Shown: positions 45,735 through 55,306 of the stretch, piece after piece | Layout of the letters: each line of letters starts with the position of its first letter | How positions within the stretch are numbered: the first letter of the stretch is position 1 | The notes under the pieces: model-generated | What the model was told of the DNA's origin: nothing | The model's input: the letters and a program-made list of their open reading frames with translations, nothing else | Databases searched by the model: none | Position numbers and translations under genes: made by a program | Assembly (NCBI RefSeq): GCF_963678635.1 | Contig: NC_087062.1 | Span: 55,495,355 to 55,559,354 of the forward strand | From: Symsagittifera roscoffensis | Taxonomy: Eukaryota; Xenacoelomorpha; Acoela; Convolutidae | DNA: 64,000 nt | Reading direction: 5' to 3'

Positions 45735-46560
45735 TTTTAAGATTTTATACTTCACAATCTTGAAACCCCCGTAACATTTTTCATTTCAATTTTTCAAAAT
45801 AACATGCTCACAAGTACGCAATAATTCTAGTTCAAAATAGACCAATAGGATTCATCCAATCCGCCATTTTCTCTAACTCAAACTAAGATCAATTAGACGA
45901 ATAATCTAGAACTCCAGGCACATCTCTAACTATAACTTTACGACCTCCAGGTCAAAAATAAGCAAACCACTCCAACTTGACAACTAAAATAAATATCACC
46001 ATAATACCGTACCCCTCCCTTATCTAATAACCCAAAGATCAACAATATTTCCCCAACTCAGACCACGAATACCCCCAAAACAAATTTGATAACTTAGCCT
46101 AAAGTAACAAAATGAAGATTTTAATTAGCCTAAGGTATAAAAATCTCACCATACCCCGGATCGTTTGACAAACAAAAATAAAGAAAAAGACGACCTCCCA
46201 GTCACCATGAAAATTGCCCCCAACAATTTTTTACAAAACTCAACCCACTTGTCAAAAAACTAATAAATAATTCGACCACACTAGAAAATCGCCTCAAACA
46301 GCAAAAAATATTCGACCAAGAGATCATTTCTTAAATGCTCTTCTCTCAAACAGTTGCTCAAATACTTATAAATTTTAAACATTTTTTTCAATAGTTGAAG
46401 CCTTTATAATATTTCTTTTTGATATACTTGAATCTTTTCTAATAATCCTAATCATTTTTTGTAACATTTTTTTAATTTTCTACACTCTACTCGAACTATT
46501 CCTCCAACTTTCCAAAACCCTTGAATATATCCACAGGTACGATTTTAACAACTTGTCTAA
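45735..46560 (+). other. Non-coding gap between gag-pol and the 3' genes
   Basis: 826 bp without an open frame of note, A/C-rich in its first part and T-rich in the last 200 bp. The T-rich end (TTTTTTAATTTTCTACAC, then CTCCAACTTTCC) runs into the acceptor-like site at 46536, as expected for a splice acceptor tract. Confidence 0.6.
46500..46540 (+). promoter_or_regulatory. Candidate splice acceptor for 3' gene mRNAs
   Basis: A pyrimidine-rich stretch followed by TATCCACAG, then GTACG, 24 bases before the ATG at 46561. It is placed to deliver the leader onto the downstream ORFs. Confidence 0.4.
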
Positions 46561-46749
46561 ATGATACGAACAATTTTCAGTAGAACCGATATTTTTTTAT
46601 TGTTTGTAATTTTCATAACATTTTTATCATCCCTCATTTTGACCATCTGTAAATGTATAAAGAAAGCAATCCTCACATTTGCCCTAGCAACAGTCCTTCT
46701 AATTCTTTTTTTGGAAGAATATTATAATAAACACAAAATTTCTCACTAA
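46561..46749 (+). CDS. 62-aa hydrophobic membrane ORF
   Basis: Starts with AUG just after the acceptor-like site. Two hydrophobic stretches (about residues 11-30, IFLLFVIFITFLSSLIL, and about 37-52, ILTFALATVLLILFLE) are separated by a short Cys/Lys segment (CKCIKK). The product would span the membrane as a hairpin and looks like the small membrane proteins of some viruses, but there is no sequence match I can name. It could instead be the first exon of a longer protein. Confidence 0.45.
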   Translation: MIRTIFSRTDIFLLFVIFITFLSSLILTICKCIKKAILTFALATVLLILFLEEYYNKHKISH

Positions 46750-46757
46750 AGTAATAA

Positions 46758-47891
46758 TTCAAAAAACCATCAAAAATTGCTACCCAACAGTCACAGAATC
46801 AGTCTTCACCGACATCATCCCAAGATAACCAAACACCACCTTCAACTACTCAAAATCCTCAAACATCTACACGAATTTCTTTTCAAGACAATCCATACAC
46901 TTTTGAAGAACGACATACTCGTTTATCAGAACCACTAGAACCAGTCCAACGACAAGCACCTTTAAGCGAACCAACATATAACCTATACCCAACACTACCA
47001 CAAGAACTAAGTAGAATAAGAAATTCTAGTCAAAACCAAAATACAGTCGAAATAAATAGACAAATTATACATCCTCGACGAAACAGAAATCTTCAAACTC
47101 CCCGAGTTCATTTTGATATACCTCAATCCCCATCACAAAACACTCCAGAAAACCCCATTGGTATATTACCAGAAACCCCTACGCTTCTTTCACAACGTAG
47201 CACCTCAAGCCTACCATCAGATTACTTAGGTTCAACACCAACATCTGAACAAATACGTGAAAATCCCTTTAACCCCCCAAACCAGGCATCACGACTACCA
47301 TATTGGACTACACATTCATTTACACAAGGTGAACCAAATTTAGTCAATGACCCCATAGATATTTCTACGGATACAACAACATCCTCATCACTACCAGAAA
47401 CATTATCACTACCATCAACACCATCAATAAGCCAGTTTTCACCACCACCCTTTAACTTAACCTTTCCAAATAATCTCGACGCCAGATATCGAGAACAATC
47501 ATCAATAAATATTCCTTTAAGACTAGATTGGAATACATTCACAGCACCTCCACCACTATTTGGACAACATCACGAAAGTAATCGCCTTCATAACTGGGCA
47601 CTTAATAGATTACAATATCGCCAAGATATTCACAACGATATCCGTGATCACAATATTCAAATACTCCAACAAAATAGTTTACAATTAAAGTTTGAAATCA
47701 CAGTTAAGTTAAATAATATTACCCAACATCCCTACCCATTAAACCCACCTAACATAACAGCTCAATCACTACCACCACCGTTTATAACTACTGAAGTAAT
47801 ATACAAATACGACAGATATACCAAAAACACAATTGGCTACATTACATTTTATAATCCATACTCAGGATTATCATACACATGTATATTCTAA
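46758..47891 (+). CDS. 378-codon ORF without an AUG
   Basis: The frame is open from 46758 to TAA at 47889-47891 with no ATG in it. The first 250 residues are Ser/Thr/Pro/Gln-rich and probably disordered (NQSSPTSSQDNQTPPSTTQN); the last 120 look folded (RLDWNTFTAPPPLFGQHHE, VIYKYDRYTKNTIGYITFYN). It ends 13 nt inside env. Such a long open frame in A/C-rich sequence is unlikely to survive without selection, so translation probably starts in an upstream exon joined by splicing, or at a non-AUG codon. CAG sites at about 46788-46802 could be acceptors. I do not recognise the protein. Confidence 0.6.
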   Translation, partial: FKKPSKIATQQSQNQSSPTSSQDNQTPPSTTQNPQTSTRISFQDNPYTFEERHTRLSEPLEPVQRQAPLSEPTYNLYPTLPQELSRIRNSSQNQNTVEINRQIIHPRRNRNLQTPRVHFDIPQSPSQNTPENPIGILPETPTLLSQRSTSSLPSDYLGSTPTSEQIRENPFNPPNQASRLPYWTTHSFTQGEPNLVNDPIDISTDTTTSSSLPETLSLPSTPSISQFSPPPFNLTFPNNLDARYREQSSINIPLRLDWNTFTAPPPLFGQHHESNRLHNWALNRLQYRQDIHNDIRDHNIQILQQNSLQLKFEITVKLNNITQHPYPLNPPNITAQSLPPPFITTEVIYKYDRYTKNTIGYITFYNPYSGLSYTCIF

Positions 47892-50497
47892 AATTATTAA
47901 TTTTTCTCCAACTCCCTTTTCTAGTAATCTCAAATCAAAACATAAACCCTTCTCCTCGTACAGGACCACAAGATTTATTAGTAACACATTACGATTGTGA
48001 AGAAAATGAACAAAAAACACTACATAAATATGCAATAAATCAAGTATCACAATGTGAAACAGAACCACAAGCTATAGAAACCACAGATGTAATAGCAACA
48101 CTCTATTCAAAAGCCCGAGCAACAACAGTTACAGGTTATAAATTCACAGCAACATTTTCCGAAAAGAAAGTACATTGTTCACAAGTCTCGAACGGAAACA
48201 AAAACCGACTTGACCATGAATCATTCTATCAAAGTAATATAGAACGTCTTTTACATCTCAATCCCGACGATTGTAAAAATGAATTACTTAGACTAAACAT
48301 CACACAAAATAAAAACTCCCAAAGAAAATTAGTTAATTTTCAAGTTTTTTCAGACTCTGTACATCAATCACAACTTGAAAGACACCAAGGACATATAAAA
48401 CTAGACGAAAAATACCCGTATAACGGCGCACACGGACGATTAACCTATGATCTACACGATAAACATTGGATACCACACATTGGTATAAATGACCCATCAA
48501 ACTGCAAAGCAGACACAAAAAATAAAGGATACCAAGAAATAATGTTTTTCGATTGGAAAATACAACTCGAAAAAATACAACTAACACGAGATTTATCAGA
48601 TAATACAATGATCTATCAAGGAATCCGATTACCTTGTAAAAATGATCAAGGTTATTGCGACCCTACAACGAGAACACAAGCAACAATTGTTTGGTTCCCC
48701 GAAGATACATGTACAACATTTCAAGTAGCAAAAATACACGCTCGTATGATAAAATTTCACGAAAAATATTTTATACAATCAATTCCATATGAACAAGTCC
48801 ATCCATCACGAAAACTAAGTTCTAATTTTAGAAACATAGACAATATAGAAAACAAATTGACACGTTTTCAAATATATCAAGAAACAGAACTTGCATGTAA
48901 ATACAGGAATCCACTTCACAGAACACAATACTCTGAAATATTAGTTGAATACGAAAAAGGATTCGACATGACCACTGGAAAAATAAAAATCGACCCATAT
49001 GCCACAGGTCATCCTTTAAACGAAGGAACATCCTATATACCAGTTAATTTTCAAAAAAGCAACGGACAACCTGGTGGACATCTAAAACCTCAGGACACCA
49101 GAAGCACACGCTTACAAGAATTATCACTAATGAACACTACATATTTCGGTAATATCCACTATGATATTCATTTAGATATGAAACTAGATTATACAATTAG
49201 CCGAATTTTTCAAGAAATGTCACTCTCCGAATTAGAAACACTACACCAATTATGCGAATTAGAACGAACACAAATATTACAATCACTTGCACTAGCAGTA
49301 TTAAAAATACCCTATGCAGGATACTTATTATCTGGAAATAGATCAAATTTTTTAGACTATGAAGGAAACATCTTATGGTTTTATACTTGTACTAAAAAAG
49401 TATCACCACTATACGTTTTTGAAGATAAACGATGTTATAAAAGAATCCCTATCTTTTATAAGAATAAAGTACATTTCGTGGATACACTTTCACGAAGAAC
49501 CTATTTCTGGGATACCGCAGTCCCATGTGGATCAGAAAACAGCCACAATGTAGTACAACTAAACCCTGATGAAAATAAATATTATCTTCTCACACCATAT
49601 CCCACATTAATGCAATCACTCAAAAAATTTTCACCAGAAAGCATTCGCGCTATTGCTCGAAACCCAAATATAGACTTACAATCAATAGGAATCTATTCAA
49701 AATCAGATATTCAACATCACATTAGAACACAACAATTCCAAGAATTATTAACACAAATGGACACTATACAAAGACAATCAATAGACCAAAATTTACGCAA
49801 ACTTGCAGAAACCGCAGGATTTGCCGATATCTACACGCAAGACTATAGCGGATATTTTAAGGACATTAAAGATTACATATATCTAAACGGTGAAAAATAC
49901 CGTCCCCAAGATATATCACCAATTAACATTTTTAGCTTTGTTACACTCAAAAATGAGATCCTCGATTTTCTAGGATGGCCCTACTACATCTTAGAAAAAT
50001 TGACTATTTTATACGCAATGTTTAACTTTATTGGATTTCTTTTCTCACTTTTAAAAGGAATCTACAACACATGTGCTATACACACACAAGTAAACAGACA
50101 AGCAAGCGTAGCACGCATACTCTTTGCAGGATTTTTTGGAATCTTTTCTACATCTATAAACAAAATTCTTTTAGACGCACAAATAAAAGAATATAACACA
50201 AAAATAACAACACGACAAAATACATACGACGAAGAACATAACAATGTAGACATAACGCCAACGGCACCACAATTACCACCCCTACCAAATAACCATCCAC
50301 TATCCCTAGTCCCACGAAATTTTCGAAACTTAGCCATCACACATAATCCAAATTTTCGACTCACCACATCACAAAGTCCCATTCAACATATCATGACACA
50401 CCAGTCACAAGATGATAATACTTATGAACAAATTATTGAACAACCCCATACCACCGCTTTTCAGTCTCAAAATAATCATTTTTTTAGCCCACGATGA
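47879..50497 (+). CDS. env: Envelope-like glycoprotein, 872 aa
   Basis: N-terminal signal peptide (MYILKLLIFLQLPFLVIS). It is followed by a long Cys-containing ectodomain with several N-glycosylation sequons (e.g. NITQ, NRSN). Membrane segments lie at about residues 707-730 (LTILYAMFNFIGFLFSLL) and 743-763 (ARILFAGFFGIFSTSINKILL), then a tail of about 110 residues rich in Pro, Asn and Gln. An envelope protein binds a receptor and fuses membranes for infectious spread. The spacing of the early HYDCE segment, the central His/Cys-rich part and the late hydrophobic region reminds me of the glycoproteins of chuvirus-like negative-strand viruses, relatives of which are known in LTR elements; this is a recognition judgement, not a search result. 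The frame is intact. Confidence 0.75.
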   Translation: MYILKLLIFLQLPFLVISNQNINPSPRTGPQDLLVTHYDCEENEQKTLHKYAINQVSQCETEPQAIETTDVIATLYSKARATTVTGYKFTATFSEKKVHCSQVSNGNKNRLDHESFYQSNIERLLHLNPDDCKNELLRLNITQNKNSQRKLVNFQVFSDSVHQSQLERHQGHIKLDEKYPYNGAHGRLTYDLHDKHWIPHIGINDPSNCKADTKNKGYQEIMFFDWKIQLEKIQLTRDLSDNTMIYQGIRLPCKNDQGYCDPTTRTQATIVWFPEDTCTTFQVAKIHARMIKFHEKYFIQSIPYEQVHPSRKLSSNFRNIDNIENKLTRFQIYQETELACKYRNPLHRTQYSEILVEYEKGFDMTTGKIKIDPYATGHPLNEGTSYIPVNFQKSNGQPGGHLKPQDTRSTRLQELSLMNTTYFGNIHYDIHLDMKLDYTISRIFQEMSLSELETLHQLCELERTQILQSLALAVLKIPYAGYLLSGNRSNFLDYEGNILWFYTCTKKVSPLYVFEDKRCYKRIPIFYKNKVHFVDTLSRRTYFWDTAVPCGSENSHNVVQLNPDENKYYLLTPYPTLMQSLKKFSPESIRAIARNPNIDLQSIGIYSKSDIQHHIRTQQFQELLTQMDTIQRQSIDQNLRKLAETAGFADIYTQDYSGYFKDIKDYIYLNGEKYRPQDISPINIFSFVTLKNEILDFLGWPYYILEKLTILYAMFNFIGFLFSLLKGIYNTCAIHTQVNRQASVARILFAGFFGIFSTSINKILLDAQIKEYNTKITTRQNTYDEEHNNVDITPTAPQLPPLPNNHPLSLVPRNFRNLAITHNPNFRLTTSQSPIQHIMTHQSQDDNTYEQIIEQPHTTAFQSQNNHFFSPR

Positions 50498-52299
50498 GCC
50501 GCCAACTTGGATCACTACACCGATCAAATTCCCACCCAACCAATCTTACCTCTCCAATCCCAATAATACCACTTTTTGCTTTTCCGCCACCCGATTTCCC
50601 ATCTAGCAATGTAACATCAGGCATGAATTCCGACACTAATTCACACATCTCAGTTTTATACTCCATCTCACAGCTAAATAACCCGAATATTGAAACCCCC
50701 GATGAATTCGCCGACTCAGAACCATCCCCATCCAATAATTTTCATAACTCTTCTAATTTTTCTCAACCCCCTTTTCAACCCATATTATCCAATAACCCTG
50801 ACCCAATCACCCCCACACCCTCTTATGCTTCCCAAGTTACCCCAACCTACTCCTCATACCATTCTGACCAATCATCTCATTCTCCAGACACCCCCCGAAT
50901 CTCCCCAGAGCTAGATAATTTTATTACCCTTCAACAACAACCCTACCACCTTAATACCCCAACCATAAACCAAATCTCTTCCACAATAAATTCATCCAAC
51001 CCCCCTACTCCTACACCCTCTTCAACTTATACTGAATCATTAGCACCATCATCCACATCAACTGAATCTTCACTCAACACTAATAGAGCTTACCGCACTT
51101 TTAAAAGAAAGTTCCCCAACCATCCTTTCCCAGCAAAACCAGGAACAGCCCGTGAATACATCAACCACCCCAAGCATACTAACACAAAAGAATTTTTAGC
51201 CATCACCTTACCCTCATTCCCACAATACACCTTAAACACCCCCCACGACACTAACGAAACACGCAACTTCGTAGATGAATACGTTTTAATGCCTACTCTC
51301 TCTTGGACCTCATATTATCATTTCACTAACCCTCTTTGCTTACCTTTATCTAACACTCACATTGATATAGAACGAAATACGGACATGCTATATCGACTCA
51401 CTACACCACTAACACCTAGACAATTTACTTACGTTGGATATAAAAAATCACTAAAAACACACACTGCACCTAGAGCTAACGAATATACACTCGAATACTA
51501 TGATCACAACATCATCAGAGCTAACCAAGATCAATTCTTAGACGACGATCGCTTCGCTAATCCACAAATTACCGAGAAATTTTTCATCAAGACACCATAT
51601 ACATTCACACTAAACATCTTCGACCGAAAGTTTGATCACATTATTTCAGAAGCACTAACAGACACACAAGCATACGAAAGTTTTAAAGAACGCTTCCAAA
51701 TATTTTCACTAACCTTTCATTTCCTTGCACCACACGAAAGAGATTTACACTGCTCACACGATATTATGTTGCGCACTAAACAAACCCACACATATAGTTA
51801 TTATCGCTTCATCCAAAATCACTTTGACCTACACACACCCTCTAGACAACCACACCATCGTTTTCAATTCATAAATTCCAAATACACTTCACCATTTTTC
51901 CTAAATTTCACATATTGTATTAAAGACACTAACCTCCATGGTATTCTTCGTAATTATGACCCCATAACCCAAATGTACATCTTCTGTCCCATCACCAAGA
52001 CCTTCAACGCCGAAGAATCCCGACCCTTCCTTATCCCGCACGAGTTTGTACAACCCATAGAAATCCCAATTTTAGAATTCATCCACAACACTAAATTTAA
52101 TCACAAATTATATAACTTAATCCAAAACACACCTTATGAGTTTGCAGTTGGCACTGAAGAACTAACCACTATCAAGGCACTTCAATTGCTTTGGCCACTG
52201 CTTCAAACTAAAAATATCATACGCATCTTAGCTAAACTACTAACAACTTCAGAACTAATTCACGACATCTTCCCCCACGGTTTTTTCCCCGACGACTAA
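50494..52299 (+). CDS. 601-aa accessory ORF of unknown function
   Basis: The start codon overlaps the env stop as ATGA, suggesting translation by termination-reinitiation or from a separate spliced mRNA. Residues 1-200 are Ser/Pro/Thr/Asn-rich and disordered. Residues 200-601 look folded, with a dense aromatic/His content (RFIQNHFDLHTPSRQPHHRF), Cys residues spread singly, no signal peptide and no membrane segment. No catalytic motif or known domain is apparent. The disordered N-terminus plus folded C-terminus resembles the layout of the AUG-less ORF before env, but I see no clear sequence similarity. A 78 bp intron begins three bases after its stop. Confidence 0.8.
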   Translation: MSRQLGSLHRSNSHPTNLTSPIPIIPLFAFPPPDFPSSNVTSGMNSDTNSHISVLYSISQLNNPNIETPDEFADSEPSPSNNFHNSSNFSQPPFQPILSNNPDPITPTPSYASQVTPTYSSYHSDQSSHSPDTPRISPELDNFITLQQQPYHLNTPTINQISSTINSSNPPTPTPSSTYTESLAPSSTSTESSLNTNRAYRTFKRKFPNHPFPAKPGTAREYINHPKHTNTKEFLAITLPSFPQYTLNTPHDTNETRNFVDEYVLMPTLSWTSYYHFTNPLCLPLSNTHIDIERNTDMLYRLTTPLTPRQFTYVGYKKSLKTHTAPRANEYTLEYYDHNIIRANQDQFLDDDRFANPQITEKFFIKTPYTFTLNIFDRKFDHIISEALTDTQAYESFKERFQIFSLTFHFLAPHERDLHCSHDIMLRTKQTHTYSYYRFIQNHFDLHTPSRQPHHRFQFINSKYTSPFFLNFTYCIKDTNLHGILRNYDPITQMYIFCPITKTFNAEESRPFLIPHEFVQPIEIPILEFIHNTKFNHKLYNLIQNTPYEFAVGTEELTTIKALQLLWPLLQTKNIIRILAKLLTTSELIHDIFPHGFFPDD

Positions 52300-52302
52300 C
52301 AG

Positions 52303-52380
52303 GTAAGTATGAATTAAGTAAATATTACTAACTAATTATAGTATTATAAACTCACCATTCTTTATTCATGTTTTCTTTAG
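52303..52380 (+). other. 78 bp intron directly after the last stop codon
   Basis: The donor CAG/GTAAGT, a TACTAAC branch-point match at 52326-52332 and the acceptor TTTTCTTTAG at 52371-52380 make a complete GT-AG intron. The 601-aa ORF's TAA is at 52297-52299. Because the junction would be within a few bases of the stop, splicing here should not trigger nonsense-mediated decay. The intron persists through retrotransposition only if genomic RNA stays unspliced. Confidence 0.7.
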
Positions 52381-53917
52381 ATTTTTAGCCTTCATCCGAC
52401 GATCACCTACAAAAACCACAAAAGACAAATAAAAATCGCAAATTTCATCAAACAGATTTCAAAAATTCTATTAATCTCTTACACTTATAAATTTATAAAT
52501 TTAATACCAAAGCAGTAAATTCATTTCTAAAATTTTCCCCCACAAGCAGTAAATCTAATAATGATGAAAATTTGTATCTTAATATTCCCCCATGACTAGC
52601 AGTAAATTTCTAAATTCTATGTAGTAAATTAAATAAATGCAAATGCAGTACTAACCTTTTGATATTTTCATTCATTCGCACAGAAATTCTATCCACACTC
52701 GCACAGCTCGCCCACAAAGAATTGTTTAAAATAATGAATTTCAGTTTCAAGTTTTCACACTCAACAACTCTAACATATAATAACATGTTTCAAACTTTCC
52801 TTTAACCCGGTTGGAAAGGAATCATATACTAAACAAAACTAACCAACGCAGCTTACTAAATACCACAAATCATAAAATAACAGCATGACTTAGAAAAAGA
52901 AATCAACGGTACCCAAACCGGATTAACCCAGTTTAAAACTGGATAATTTATTCTTTTGAAGACTATTATAAAGTCTAAGAAAGAAATAATAAAACACAAA
53001 AAAGTCGAAAGACAAACCCATACCACAAACAATTTGATTTTTGAAAAAAGGACACAACCAACAAAACATAAGTAAGACCACAACAAACCCAACATAAAAC
53101 GTTGTCACATAACAGGACCCCTCACAAAAACCGCACGAAATCATACTCCCACTCCTGGCCTAACCCACCAGGAAGGACGTCCTGAGCATGCTCTATAGCC
53201 GGCCTAACCCACCGCGCTACATCCACGCTTTGTGACCACACCACTATTTTTAATAAGAGCTACTCAAGTGTGAGTAACTCTTCAAAATAACCGAACTAAA
53301 ACAAAAAGCTTTTGTGAAAACAACTAACTAAAATCATTATTAAAAAATATTAAACTAATAAAAGTTTTATAAAATGTAAAATCACATGATGCAATACATA
53401 GATCAGAATACAACACCAAGGACGAACATCAAAAGACAAGACGACCCCACTACACTCGAGAGAGAATGACCAACTACAATCGATATGCCGCTCACAATCA
53501 CAACTCAAAGGATTTAGAGTACGACTTGACCTCGCAGAAAAGGACTTCATTGAACTAGACCAATGACCACCTCGATGTTCAAGTATACGTACAGATCCGA
53601 GTAACCAGGCATCCCCTCCACGCACAATCTCCACGCCATTCCCAAACTAGATCATACACAAAAGAAGTTCTCCACGCAGAACAGAAAAACCTGACATAGC
53701 AAACCATTCTGAAATCAGATTTGAGTTTGTTGCAAAGACGTAGTCGTTGTCACTAGAAGACACAACGTCTTATGTCTCTAACTCCAGCTTCCTGGAACTT
53801 CCCTAACAAAAGAGGAGACGGAAGAAAATTATGATGTTCGCCAAAAACAAACGTCCATCATCCATCCTTCGAATTGCAGAAGAACTATTCTAAAAAACTC
53901 TGTAAAACCCGGATGGG
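52381..53917 (+). other. 3' untranslated region of the 18.9 kb element
   Basis: About 1.5 kb with no sense-strand gene. CAGTAAAT recurs at about 52512, 52552, 52602 and nearby. GGCCTAACCCACC occurs twice (53158-53170 and 53201-53213) around GGAAGGACGTCCT. An antisense frame of 94 codons (53350-53634) has no domain. The last bases before the LTR (CCCGGATGGG) make a poor polypurine tract. Confidence 0.55.
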
Positions 53918-54325
53918 TGGAACCTGATCTAAACTACATTTTATGATTGGATAAATTAAATGTTTTACCAATGTAAAGTATTTAATATTAACCAATCATG
54001 ATCCATCTAACTAACAACCCACTTATTTGTAAGTGCTGAAGTTACTTGTAATTTCAGCACCAGAGAGATTTGAATTTAACTTAGAAATTAGTTGGACTCT
54101 CCCGAGCACTTCAGCAGCCGCAATAAACCAGTATACCCTAGATCTATTGAGCCTAGCAGAGACTAGTTAAACAACCTGAGACTAGATAGTATAAGAGTAA
54201 GATTAGGATCGGTATTAGACTAAGAAGTTGCACGAATCTATCCGGCCGAAAATAAGATAGCGTGACGAGCAGACGGTGTACCCTATCCGAAATTACTCTA
54301 TGAGTTACACCTCGGTCCTAACTCA
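53918..54325 (+). repeat. 3' LTR of the 18.9 kb element
   Basis: 408 bp, no difference seen from 35408-35815. AATAAA at 54122-54127 may provide the polyadenylation signal. Followed by the TTAG target duplication. Confidence 0.95.
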
Positions 54326-54329
54326 TTAG

Positions 54330-55306
54330 GTTTCGTCGCAGTTTTTGTTTGATAATGCCAAAAAGTATTGAAGAAAAAACATTTGTTTGACAAGGTCTTT
54401 TGATTTTCTAAACTTGCTCAATGAAAATTTTTTTAAAAAAAATAATTTCAATTGATCGTTTTCAGAAGCGAATTAAGTTGATCGAAACTGAAATATTTTA
54501 TTTCAGTGTTGACTCGAAAGTTAAAAAATTTTTTGAACCTCTGTATTTGGAACCTTTCCTCGCAAGATACAAACGAAAACCAGATCATACTATTTTTATG
54601 TTTTGAGTTTTAGGTTTATCAACAAGGTTTCCCGAATTTTTTCTTTTCCAAATGAATAATTCCAAATTTTTTGAGCACCTGTAACGCATTTTTGGAACAT
54701 TTGAAATTGCATAGGATGGTTAATTAAGGTAACAAAAAGTAAACATATACCAAAGATACCTCTTTTAAGAGATACATTTTTGTTACTTCGCTTCAAATAC
54801 TGAAAAAACATTTGCATAATCAACAAATTTAGAATCTGAAAGAATTTCACGAAAAAAAGTATCCGAGACCATTTGATACTGTCTGCATATGATTCGGCAC
54901 ACCAAAATTACGAGCTTGCTTTTCTTTTTGTATCGACTTTCAAAGAAAGTGAAGAATTTATATGAATGATGTGTTTTTTTAAACAGACTGATTTTAAAAG
55001 AGTTGATTCGATCCAAAAATGAATCAATCCAAAAATCTTTGAAATGGCCAAGCGAGTATGCTTGCACTAAACTAAACTACATATTGCTTTGCTGCTCAAA
55101 CAATAATCGCTTTGATTGTTTCAATAGACAAATTAGTTATGTGTGGCAAATTATCCGAACTCTTAATCTTTCCAAATTGAATTGAGGCAAGCTAATTGGT
55201 CTTATTAATGTCTCATATTTATAACTTGAAGTTTGATGTTATCGACCTAATTTTTAAAAAATTATCAATTATATATCAAGTAAAGAATACCCGACCAATA
55301 AATGGG
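54330..55306. other. Non-coding spacer
   Basis: AT-rich, no gene recognised. It continues the pre-insertion locus downstream of the exon-like array at 35020-35290, but I see no further copy of that exon. Confidence 0.5.

Larger units (their letters stand above)
35408..54325 (+). mobile_element. 18.9 kb retrovirus-like Ty3/Gypsy element with env and accessory ORFs
   Basis: LTRs of 408 bp (35408-35815 and 53918-54325) appear identical by eye and end in TG...CA. They are flanked by TTAG on both sides (35404-35407 and 54326-54329). Order: LTR, primer site, 1.2 kb leader, 155-aa ORF, Gag-Pol, 62-aa ORF, AUG-less ORF, env, 601-aa ORF, 3' untranslated intron, 3' region, LTR. All large frames are open. 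Typical Ty3/Gypsy elements are 5-9 kb, so this is about twice the usual size. The intact frames and matched LTRs imply a very recent insertion, possibly still mobile. Confidence 0.95.

Noticed and set aside
53350..53634. Antisense 94-codon frame in the 3' region of the 18.9 kb element
   Set aside because: No domain, no promoter or splice context, and antisense frames are easily opened by the G-poor sense strand.
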